From Bacteroidota bacterium (GTDB lineage: Bacteria > Bacteroidota > Bacteroidia > Bacteroidales > UBA12481), in assembly GCA_030592205.1 (NCBI GenBank), contig JAUVKA010000072.1, positions 1-11,604 of the forward strand: a DNA stretch of 11,604 nucleotides, in the 5' to 3' direction. Both the position numbers and the translations under genes were made by a program. Under the pieces are notes generated by a model that worked only from the letters and a program-made list of their open reading frames with translations, ran no database searches and was not told where the DNA came from. This document shows, piece by piece, positions 6,153 to 11,604 of this stretch; position 1 is the first letter of the stretch; each line of letters opens with the position of its first letter.

Positions 6153-6743
6153 ATGGCAAGAAGAGAACCTTTTTCAAGTAATAAAGGAGGAATTCGGGGT
6201 AATCATCAGGTTCGGAAAGGGAAAACTTACCTTTACCTTTTCATTCTGGTTGTCGTAATTATCGGCATGATCAGTTTGGGTAAAATTGCCAAAGGGCCAT
6301 CGGAGGGAAAAATTATGGATAATAGAGAGTTTTCAAATTCTCTGCCAGACAACAATTTTTTAAAAGAGGGTGAATTAGAGTTTTTTAATGATCAGGATTC
6401 ACTTATTGTCAAGATAGATATTGAAATAGCTGATGATGACTCTCAGACTACTAAAGGATTGATGTACAGAAGGTCGATGAAGGAAAACCAGGGAATGCTT
6501 TTTATTTTCCCTGAAATTGAAATCCGGTCCTTTTGGATGAAAAACACCTATATCCCTCTTGATTTGATCTTTCTTGATGAAAACAGGATAATTGTCCATA
6601 TTCATGAGAATGCCCAACCCAGGACAAAGGGATCCTTACCCTCCATCAAGCCTGCCAAATATGTTCTGGAAGTGAATGCAGGATTTAGTGCCCGGCATTT
6701 TCTAAAAGCCAGCAATAGGATGAGTTTTGTGAGAACTTATTAA
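6153..6743 (+). CDS. DUF192 family protein with N-terminal membrane anchor
   Basis: A 196-residue protein with a basic N-terminus, one transmembrane segment (about 25-42, rich in I, L and V) and no signal-peptidase site that stands out, so it is probably anchored in the inner membrane with the rest in the periplasm. Residues about 88-180 form a DUF192 domain: TKGLMYRRSMKENQGMLFIF (100-119), SFWMKNTYIPLDLIFLD (126-142), ENAQP and AKYVLEVNAGF (168-178). DUF192 proteins are small secreted or anchored proteins of unknown function. After NAGF the family normally continues into a glycine-aspartate ending (x-x-G-D-x-V); here the tail reads FLKASNRMSFVRTY and that ending is not recognisable. The ATG at 6153 is the first in frame after the divergent gap. 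It stands alone on the + strand between two - strand operons. Confidence 0.85.
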   Translation: MARREPFSSNKGGIRGNHQVRKGKTYLYLFILVVVIIGMISLGKIAKGPSEGKIMDNREFSNSLPDNNFLKEGELEFFNDQDSLIVKIDIEIADDDSQTTKGLMYRRSMKENQGMLFIFPEIEIRSFWMKNTYIPLDLIFLDENRIIVHIHENAQPRTKGSLPSIKPAKYVLEVNAGFSARHFLKASNRMSFVRTY

Positions 6744-6771
6744 GTTGCGGGTTGCGGGTTGCACGTTACGG
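6744..6771 (+). repeat. Four-copy 7-bp tandem repeat (GTTGCGG)
   Basis: Units GTTGCGG, GTTGCGG, GTTGCAC and GTTACGG follow each other without gaps, starting immediately after the stop codon of the DUF192 gene. G+C-rich against A/T-rich surroundings. It runs straight into a second repeat at 6773. Confidence 0.85.
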
Positions 6772-6772
6772 T

Positions 6773-6792
6773 CCCTGAGCGGAGTCGAAGGG
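6773..6792. repeat. Dispersed repeat CCCTGAGCGGAGTCGAAGGG
   Basis: The ends CCCT and AGGG are complementary, and the inside can pair partly. Its reverse complement (CCCTTCGACTCCGCTCAGGG) is a form I recall as frequent in intergenic regions of Bacteroidetes and some other phyla; a genome search would be needed to confirm. It abuts the heptamer tandem and is followed by the palindrome CAGGATCCTG (6793-6802). Confidence 0.7.
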
Positions 6793-6826
6793 CAGGATCC
6801 TGTGAAATATTTGATTAGCTCAGTAT

Positions 6827-7834
6827 TTATATTTTGTTTAAGTGGTTTCTACGGGTATTATAGTTTAGTAAATACCCTCGCTTAGAAGCTGTACTCAGAT
6901 ATGAATGATCAATTAATTCTTCAACTTGTTTTTGTCTCTCGCAAAATGGAGATAAAAGCCTTTCAATAAGTTGTTCGACAACACCTATTTTTTTTCCAAA
7001 AGTTATAAAATCCATCTTTCCTGGTTTTTTGGTTCGATAATAATCAGGAGATCTTAATTCATCATTTATCAAGCCTCCACTTAAAGCAAAGTAAGAATCA
7101 TTAACATGTAAACGTGTGTTAATTAGATCATAAGCTGGGCTTAACAAGTAATCACCATTTTTGCTTTCGAGTGCTGCAAAGTTTTTTAGATGTGCATCTC
7201 CATTAGAGAACAAGTAGTTGAAGACTACCATGACAAAATATTTTTCAATCTCGATACGCCATGCTGGAAAATACTGACGTATTAATTTTCCTATTTGAAC
7301 ATAATCATATTCGTACTTGTAATCAGATCCCGCATTTTCGGAGGTCTTTCCAGCTATCGAAGCAAAATCTTCCTTGTTCCATTTTTCTCCTCCCTCGCGA
7401 AGATCAAATCGTTTGGTTATATAAGCAGGTTCTCCATCCTGAAAGAAAATTAATGCATTTGCAGCTGTACTCATTCCAAAAACCTGCTCAGCTATCTGCA
7501 TGGTTAAGTGCTCGTTTGCAGGGACTTCTCTTACATTCTTTAAATCGATTGGAATAGGCTTTAGAATATGTGTCCCTTGTTCACCTGGTTCAGTTAAACG
7601 CAAATTGTTTTTATCCAGGATAATTGATGCTTTTTCCTGGAATCCGGAAATAGAAATTCGTTTTCTGTTTGCGATAAACAGATCATTAGTTTCCTCATCC
7701 TTCCTAGGTGAAGGGTATGGTAAAATATGACTTACTTTCTTGCCAGAGAACACATTACGGAGTGTGGCAGGGCTATAAGTATTAAATCCCTCTTTGAGAG
7801 TACCAGGGCAATATTTTATTTCTGGTAAGCTCAT
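6827..7834 (-). CDS. hipT: HipT-like serine/threonine kinase toxin (HipA C-terminal domain protein)
   Basis: A 335-residue kinase of the HipA family without the N-terminal subdomain 1, which is encoded by the preceding gene. The Gly-rich loop ISISGFQEKAS (60-70) corresponds to ISVAGAQEKTA of E. coli HipA and has two serines, S61 and S63, like the autophosphorylated pair of E. coli HipT. The ATP lysine is probably K92 (THILKPIP), ITKRFD (139-144) matches the VERFDR block, the catalytic loop is NGDAHLKN (211-218) with D213, and the metal-binding aspartate is D236 in SPAYDL. All catalytic residues are present, so it is probably active. HipA and HipT stop translation by phosphorylating an aminoacyl-tRNA synthetase (GltX and TrpS respectively in E. 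coli); the target here is unknown. The start overlaps the hipS stop in ATGA, implying coupled translation. It converges on the DUF192 gene and its repeats. Confidence 0.88.
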   Translation of the reverse strand: MSLPEIKYCPGTLKEGFNTYSPATLRNVFSGKKVSHILPYPSPRKDEETNDLFIANRKRISISGFQEKASIILDKNNLRLTEPGEQGTHILKPIPIDLKNVREVPANEHLTMQIAEQVFGMSTAANALIFFQDGEPAYITKRFDLREGGEKWNKEDFASIAGKTSENAGSDYKYEYDYVQIGKLIRQYFPAWRIEIEKYFVMVVFNYLFSNGDAHLKNFAALESKNGDYLLSPAYDLINTRLHVNDSYFALSGGLINDELRSPDYYRTKKPGKMDFITFGKKIGVVEQLIERLLSPFCERQKQVEELIDHSYLSTASKRGYLLNYNTRRNHLNKI

Positions 7835-8157
7835 TCGATAATGGGTTTAACTGTGATGGATCCTATGGTATCATTATTTGCTGTTGTCAGTAAGAAACCG
7901 AAATGGTCTTTTTCATCAATTTGCAAGGCTCTACTTTGCAGCTTGCGATTCACCCCTTCACTTAGCATGTTGAAGAAGAAGGGAAATAGAACCTCCGAGC
8001 TGTAATTTTTTTGAGATTTTGGAAGTGTCAAACTAATAGCCGGCTTATCAAAATCAGAATAATAATCGTCATTATAAATAAATGTAAAACGATGTTGATC
8101 ATCTTCAGTTAGAATGCCTGCCAGCACACCATTACTGTATATTTCCGCCCGTCTCAT
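7831..8157 (-). CDS. hipS: HipS-like protein (stand-alone HipA N-terminal subdomain 1)
   Basis: A 108-residue protein equal to the N-terminal subdomain of HipA (the Couple_hipA region): RAEIYSNGVLAGILTED, then FTFIYNDDYY, PAISLTLPKS (39-48), FPFFFNMLSEGVNRKL (58-73) and FGFLLTTANNDTIGSITVKP. In the E. coli HipBST system the matching small protein HipS is the antitoxin that neutralises the kinase, while HipB assists and represses transcription. Gene order, size and overlaps here are the same. It contains no tryptophan, although HipS of E. coli is reported to plug the kinase active site with a Trp. The start shares one base with the hipB stop (TAATG) and the end overlaps hipT in ATGA. Alternative: a hipA gene split by mutation, since 108 plus 335 is close to the 440 residues of full HipA; intact ends and coupled starts argue against that. 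Confidence 0.85.
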   Translation of the reverse strand: MRRAEIYSNGVLAGILTEDDQHRFTFIYNDDYYSDFDKPAISLTLPKSQKNYSSEVLFPFFFNMLSEGVNRKLQSRALQIDEKDHFGFLLTTANNDTIGSITVKPIIE

Positions 8158-8369
8158 TATTTAGCTTGCTTTTTTACTGATAAGGAAAGTTCCATTCCTA
8201 AAATTTCTGCAATACGATTAATAACCTGAATAGTTGGATTGATCTTTCCATTTTCAATACGGATAATTGTATTCGGGTTTACTTCCGCCAGCTCAGCAAG
8301 ATGAACTTGTGTGATTCCAAGAGTTTTTCGCCTCTCTCTAATCGTATCTCCCAATTCTTTAATCAACAT
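8157..8369 (-). CDS. hipB: HipB-like XRE-family transcriptional repressor/antitoxin
   Basis: A 70-residue protein that is almost entirely a Cro/C1-type helix-turn-helix domain (about 6-62): LGDTIRERRKTLGITQVHLA, then NPNTIIRIENGKINPTIQ and an L-G-M-E-L end followed by a basic tail. It would bind operators in its own promoter as a dimer and hold the kinase/HipS complex. E. coli HipB is 88 residues with a C-terminal extension; this one is shorter. First gene of the three-gene unit. The ATG at 8369 is preceded by an inverted repeat that includes the first base of the start codon region, and the stop overlaps the hipS start (TAATG). Confidence 0.9.
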   Translation of the reverse strand: MLIKELGDTIRERRKTLGITQVHLAELAEVNPNTIIRIENGKINPTIQVINRIAEILGMELSLSVKKQAK

Positions 8370-8390
8370 TACACTGTCTATTTAGTGTAA
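8369..8390. promoter_or_regulatory. Putative HipB operator O1: TTACACT-N8-AGTGTAA
   Basis: Perfect 7-bp arms (8369-8375 and 8384-8390) with an 8-base spacer, covering the end of the -7 element and the first base of the hipB start codon. The E. coli HipB operator is TATCC-N8-GGATA, so the spacer length is the same while the half-site differs. Binding there would block transcription directly. Confidence 0.6.
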
Positions 8391-8418
8391 AATTACATAA
8401 ATATTCTCGAAATACAAT
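8388..8418 (-). promoter_or_regulatory. Candidate promoter of hipBST
   Basis: On the - strand ATTG (8418-8415) and TAATTTTA (8395-8388) are separated by exactly 19 bases, matching the Bacteroidetes pattern TTTG-N19-TAnnTTTG with one mismatch in each element. It would start transcription a few bases before the hipB ATG, inside the operator. This means hipBST has its own promoter and need not depend on the GH20 operon upstream. Confidence 0.5.
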
Positions 8419-8427
8419 GCAAAATAA

Positions 8428-8439
8428 ACACTAAAGTGT
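8428..8439. promoter_or_regulatory. Putative second operator O2: ACACT-AA-AGTGT
   Basis: The same half-site ACACT / AGTGT as in O1 recurs as a compact 12-bp palindrome 38 bases further upstream of hipB, just past the end of the GH20 gene. The arms are 2 bases apart instead of 8, so it may be a variant site or a hairpin at the end of the upstream transcript. Confidence 0.4.
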
Positions 8440-8450
8440 GTAATTGGACA

Positions 8451-10475
8451 TCATTTTGTGTTTTGAATAAGATCAATAATTCCCGAAACAATCATTAGTT
8501 CTGTTTCACCATGAGGGGTTTTGGCCTTCTCGCATTCTTCCAGGGCATATTCCTGCCATTCTTCGGGTGAGGATTGGCCGCTTTCCATATATTCAAGAGC
8601 TTGTATTCCAATATATGCAATGGTTCTGAGCTTATTGGCCAAAGGTTTGATTTCATGTAGAATTGGATTATTGTCAAGAATCAAGATTAGGTTTTGATGA
8701 TTGGTAAACCAGCGATCCAGATGGTCTTTCACAAATTCCAAATCCTCATGCTTAGCTTCATCTTTCAGATTTTCTACGGCCTGGTTGAAATTACGGGCCA
8801 CAGGGGCATCGGGGCGGGTAGCATCTACAAATCTTGTATATGGCATCAGTGCATTGACATTACTAAGGGCATTCCGGCGATAGCGCTTAACTGACTCTGA
8901 TACATCAGACAAGATCCGGAGCTCTTCAACTCCTTTTCCACGACATAATCGCCTAAGCATCATTTCATAATTTTTCTCATGGGTGAGTCCCAATTCCTCA
9001 AGTTGCAGGCTAATAATCGCCATTCTCTCATACATGCTTTCCACATCACGGATATTCCCCGGGCTCCATAATCGTTCAGCAATTGCTGCTGTACGGGGCC
9101 ATATTCGACTGTCGATAGTTTCAGGAGTAACCTGCTCTCCCCACATGGTTGCCTCACCTCCCAGAACCAGCCTGGCCTGTTCCGGAGTTAGCCCTGAGCC
9201 ATCGGGTAAGGGGTCATTGAGGTAATGGAAGGATGCCGGTTGAATAAGATCGATATAATATCCATTACTAAGCATCACAGAATAGCCTGCTTTAGCTGCA
9301 GCGGTCAGTCCTTTCTGTCCTCTCCAGCTTTGGATTACCACAGTTTTGGGGATATTCGGATGTTGAATTTCATCCCAACCCACCATTTTTTTGCCATTCC
9401 TTGTAAGAATTTCATGAAGTCGCTGATTAAATAAGGCCTGTAATTCGTGATTATATTTGATCCCAGTCTCATTCTTGAATTTCTGGATATGTTCACTTTG
9501 TTTCCAGTGTTTTCCATTATTTTCATCTCCACCAATATGCATGTACTCATCAGGAAATAGTCCGGCCATTTCAGTAAGAAAAGCATCCAGAAATTCATAG
9601 GTGCTTTCTTTTGTAGGGTCTAATACAGGATCCATGATTCCCCACTCACGTTCAACAGAATATTCTACAGGGATGGTAGCGAGTTCAGGATAGCCCACTA
9701 ACCAGGAAGTAGCATGACCGGGAATGTCGAATTCAGGTATCACGCGTATACCCCGATCTGACGCATAATTAATAATATCCCTTATTTGCTCCTGGGAATA
9801 ATACATGCCTTCTCCACCCATCTCGTGTAATTTTGGAAATACTTTTGATTCAATCCTGAAACCCTGATCATCAGTTATATGCAAATGCAGGACATTCATT
9901 TTTACTGCTACCATTCCATCAATATTCCTCTTTATAACTTCAACAGGAAGCCAGTGACGGGCGGGGTCAATCAATAATCCGCGCCATGGAAAACGTGGAC
10001 TGTCGTCGATCTTTACTTCCGGAAAATAGTATCCTTTTTGATCGGAATCCAGCAATTGGATTAGAGTTTCCAGTCCTCGTAAGGCTCCATAGCTGGTTTT
10101 GGAATATAGTTTTATGTGATTGGCATCAATGTTCAAGGAATAAGATTCATCTACCCCAAGTTCCAGTATTCCAGGTTCCTCAACTTTGATCAGCATTTTT
10201 GGGTTAACTGGCTTATTCATTGAAGGACTGATCCTATCTTGCTGGATGAATACTCCGGTTCGTCCCGCTAGTCGGCGGAGGAAATCATCGGCCCGATCGA
10301 AGATAAAATTGGAAGGTTGACCATCAATCAGGATTGTGAAATTTTTGTCTATTTGGAGCATTTGAGTGCCTATTTCAACTTTTTTGGGCTGGGGCATTAA
10401 TGAGGTCGCCTGCTGAGAATAGGATACAGAAATGCTGATTGCCAAACCCAGGAGCAATAATCCGGTTTTCTTCAT
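8451..10475 (-). CDS. Secreted beta-N-acetylhexosaminidase, glycoside hydrolase family 20
   Basis: A 674-residue exo-glycosidase releasing terminal N-acetylglucosamine or N-acetylgalactosamine from glycans or chitin fragments. From the ATG at 10475 it opens with a classic signal peptide (MKKTGLLLLGLAISISVSYS, cleavage near residue 20) and no lipobox cysteine, so it is probably periplasmic. A GH20b-type domain (about 24-160) precedes the barrel, which carries WRGLLIDPARHW (164-175), HLHITDDQGFRIE (197-209), the catalytic pair D317-E318 in HIGGDENN, GWDEI (366-370) and WGEQ (445-448). The last 180 residues are a helical tail without a recognised domain. Starts further upstream (to 10526) would run through the end of dctQ and hide the signal peptide, so they are rejected. 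It begins 10 bases after the dctQ stop, so it is probably co-transcribed with the TRAP genes. Confidence 0.93.
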   Translation of the reverse strand: MKKTGLLLLGLAISISVSYSQQATSLMPQPKKVEIGTQMLQIDKNFTILIDGQPSNFIFDRADDFLRRLAGRTGVFIQQDRISPSMNKPVNPKMLIKVEEPGILELGVDESYSLNIDANHIKLYSKTSYGALRGLETLIQLLDSDQKGYYFPEVKIDDSPRFPWRGLLIDPARHWLPVEVIKRNIDGMVAVKMNVLHLHITDDQGFRIESKVFPKLHEMGGEGMYYSQEQIRDIINYASDRGIRVIPEFDIPGHATSWLVGYPELATIPVEYSVEREWGIMDPVLDPTKESTYEFLDAFLTEMAGLFPDEYMHIGGDENNGKHWKQSEHIQKFKNETGIKYNHELQALFNQRLHEILTRNGKKMVGWDEIQHPNIPKTVVIQSWRGQKGLTAAAKAGYSVMLSNGYYIDLIQPASFHYLNDPLPDGSGLTPEQARLVLGGEATMWGEQVTPETIDSRIWPRTAAIAERLWSPGNIRDVESMYERMAIISLQLEELGLTHEKNYEMMLRRLCRGKGVEELRILSDVSESVKRYRRNALSNVNALMPYTRFVDATRPDAPVARNFNQAVENLKDEAKHEDLEFVKDHLDRWFTNHQNLILILDNNPILHEIKPLANKLRTIAYIGIQALEYMESGQSSPEEWQEYALEECEKAKTPHGETELMIVSGIIDLIQNTK

Positions 10476-10485
10476 GATAATTAGC

Positions 10486-10949
10486 TTATTTTTTTTCAAA
10501 TATATCGAGTAGGGCATAGAAAGCAATCAGGATTCCACTAAATGGCAGAACCAGGTAAACATAGCCCAGGGGGATTCCCAATGCAGGCGAAATCTGCTTT
10601 AAAGTAAGTGTTATAAATACCAAACGAATTCCTCCAACAACAAGAACCAGAATAGCAAAGGACATTACCAGAATGCTGATGAAAGTTTCAAGATACTTTT
10701 TGGGTTTTCCTGAAAGTTTAGATGGTAGTAAATCAATTGCAAGGTGTTTTTTTTGCCCATGGCGTAAGCAGAACCTAACAATCCTACCCATATGAGCAGG
10801 AATCTGGCCAGTTCATCTGTATAAGAACTGGGGGATTTTACAACATACCTGGCAAGTACCTGCCAAACCACATCTAAGACCAATACGGACATGGTGATGA
10901 TCAAAGCTATAGCAAGAAACTGGTCGACGTATTTTCTGATTTTTAGCAT
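10486..10949 (-). pseudogene. dctQ: TRAP transporter small permease DctQ, reading frame broken (-1) at an A8 run
   Basis: Two overlapping frames together make one DctQ. The first (from ATG 10949, opening MLKIRKYVDQFLAIALI) holds TM1 and DELARFLLIWVGLLGSAYAMGKK. The second continues with HLAIDLLPSKLSGKPKKYLE, two more hydrophobic segments and ends in DIFEKK at 10486. They meet at a run of eight A (10747-10754). Joined by a -1 shift the product is 154 residues with four hydrophobic segments, the normal size of DctQ; unshifted it stops after 94 residues. Usual DctQ proteins have A-x5-H at this place, which a run of nine A (GKKKH) or the slip (GKKNH) would restore. DctQ is the small membrane subunit of the Na+-driven TRAP transporter and works with DctM and DctP. 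Seven bases separate it from dctP. It may be a real loss, a homopolymer error, or recoded translation. Confidence 0.85.
10746..10752 (-). other. Slippery heptamer A AAA AAC at the dctQ frame junction
   Basis: In the frame of the upstream half the codons read GGC AAA AAA AAC ACC. The heptamer A AAA AAC has the X-XXY-YYZ form used for -1 ribosomal frameshifting, in the correct phase, and a -1 slip puts the ribosome into the frame of the downstream half. No clear stimulatory stem-loop was noticed downstream. Whether it works is unknown. Confidence 0.5.
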
Positions 10950-10956
10950 GGCAGGT

Positions 10957-11604
10957 TTAAGAGGTTTCAGATATATCCTGTGCCTGGATGGATTCAATAA
11001 CTTCCCTTAAATCAGGATTTTTCTTATATTCTTCAATTAAGGGTTTTACTTTTTCTATAAATGGTGCTTTGTCAGGATATGAGATTTCAACTCCAGCTTC
11101 ACGGACTGCTTCAAGAGATTCTTTTTCTGATTCGATCCAAAGTTTTTGCTGGTAAACGAATGATTCATCTGCAGCCTGGGACAACCAGACTTTTTCCTTT
11201 TCACTCATTTTATTCCATGTATGAGTACTTATCAGCACAACATCAGGTATTGAAGTATGCTCATTAATGCTGTAATATTTACACACCTCATAATGGTGTG
11301 AAAGGTAAAAACTGGGGGGATTATTTTCAGCTCCATCTACAACACCTCCCTGGAGAGCAGTATATAATTCTCCCCAGGAGATAGGCGTGGCTGCCCCGCC
11401 TAATAGTTTCACCATTTCAATAGATGTAGGGCTTGACATTACGCGTATTTTCATACCCTCCAGATCTTCAGGTTTGAGTATAGGTTTTTCTTTTGTGTAG
11501 AAACTCCGACTGCCGGAATCATAAAAGCATAATCCTCTCAACCAGAATTCCTCTCCTGTAGCCAGAATTTTCTTCCCGATTGGACCACTTAGGATTGCCG
11601 ACTG
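10957..11604 (-). CDS. dctP: TRAP transporter solute-binding protein DctP (5' end cut by window)
   Basis: The frame is open to the window edge; 215 residues are visible, the C-terminal two thirds of a roughly 330-residue periplasmic protein. The DctP-family blocks are DSGSRSFYTKEKPI, PEDLEGMKIRVM with the conserved ligand-binding arginine, SSPTSIEMVKLLGGAATPI, ELYTALQGGVVDGAENNPPS (the A-L-Q-x-G-x-V-D-G-x-E hallmark) and the NEHTSIPDVVLIS segment. It captures a carboxylate-bearing ligand for a DctQM permease. The ligand cannot be read from this piece; a sugar acid is plausible next to a GH20 enzyme (inference). A TTG at 11541 is not the start, because homology (LRGLCFYD and the codons before it) continues upstream. 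Seven bases lie between its stop and the dctQ start. Confidence 0.92.
   Translation of the reverse strand, partial: QSAILSGPIGKKILATGEEFWLRGLCFYDSGSRSFYTKEKPILKPEDLEGMKIRVMSSPTSIEMVKLLGGAATPISWGELYTALQGGVVDGAENNPPSFYLSHHYEVCKYYSINEHTSIPDVVLISTHTWNKMSEKEKVWLSQAADESFVYQQKLWIESEKESLEAVREAGVEISYPDKAPFIEKVKPLIEEYKKNPDLREVIESIQAQDISETS

Noticed and set aside
7831..7834. hipS/hipT boundary as a simple frameshift in a fused hipA gene
   Set aside because: Not fully excluded, but both parts have proper ends, the ATGA overlap is a typical coupled start, the split matches the HipS/HipT domain border, and the gene order equals the known HipBST layout.
8428..8439. Palindrome ACACT-AA-AGTGT as a terminator of the GH20 gene
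   Set aside because: The stem is only 5 bp with a 2-base loop, too tight to fold in RNA, and it shares its half-site with the hipB operator; a regulatory reading fits better.
9335..9598. Open - strand frame inside the GH20 gene in another frame
   Set aside because: The overlapping GH20 frame carries the catalytic motifs here (GGDENN), so this is a shadow frame.
10473..10526. Longer GH20 start at 10526
   Set aside because: It would put 17 polar residues before an obvious signal peptide and overlap the end of dctQ; the ATG at 10475 is far better.

Overview
The window looks like chromosomal DNA of a Bacteroidetes (Bacteroidota) bacterium, probably in or near the Bacteroidales/Marinilabiliales. 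Supporting signs are the RlmD, short PabB, short PabC-like and HipA-type sequences typical of that phylum, few Shine-Dalgarno sites, promoter candidates of the Bacteroidetes TTTG / TAnnTTTG type, and several dispersed short repeats of a kind common in these genomes. This taxonomic call rests on recognition, not on a database search.

Layout. Positions 1-3587 (+ strand): the 3' part of a geranylgeranyl-reductase-family flavoprotein, the 23S rRNA uracil methyltransferase RlmD, and a POT-family peptide transporter. Positions 3588-3780: a convergent gap holding two REP-like palindromes in inverted orientation. Positions 3781-6059 (- strand): a tightly overlapping operon pabB - pabC-like - comB, linking p-aminobenzoate synthesis with a 2-phosphosulfolactate phosphatase homologue. 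Positions 6153-6743 (+ strand): a membrane-anchored DUF192 protein. Positions 6744-6802: another repeat cluster. Positions 6827-8369 (- strand): a three-gene toxin-antitoxin locus read here as hipB-hipS-hipT, in which the HipA kinase is split into a separate N-subdomain protein (HipS-like) and a kinase (HipT-like). Positions 8451-11604 (- strand): an operon running from a TRAP solute-binding protein (cut by the window edge) through a frame-disrupted TRAP small permease to a secreted GH20 beta-N-acetylhexosaminidase.

How the parts work together. PabB and PabC would turn chorismate into p-aminobenzoate for folate, needing a glutaminase (PabA/TrpG) that is not in the window. HipB, HipS and HipT would form a self-repressed tripartite toxin-antitoxin module. 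A hipB operator candidate overlaps both the promoter and the start codon and has an N8 spacer like that of the E. coli HipB operator. The TRAP and GH20 genes suggest uptake of an organic or sugar acid beside hydrolysis of amino-sugar glycans, but the transporter is incomplete here: dctQ is out of frame at an A8 run that contains the -1 slippery heptamer A AAA AAC, and no dctM lies between dctQ and the GH20 gene.

The items most worth a second look are the split HipA (HipBST) locus with its operator and a Trp-free HipS, the dctQ frame junction, and the repeat modules (heptamer tandem plus palindrome) at the 3' ends of two + strand genes. No tRNA, rRNA, CRISPR array or insertion sequence was seen. 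No gap between genes exceeds about 200 bases.
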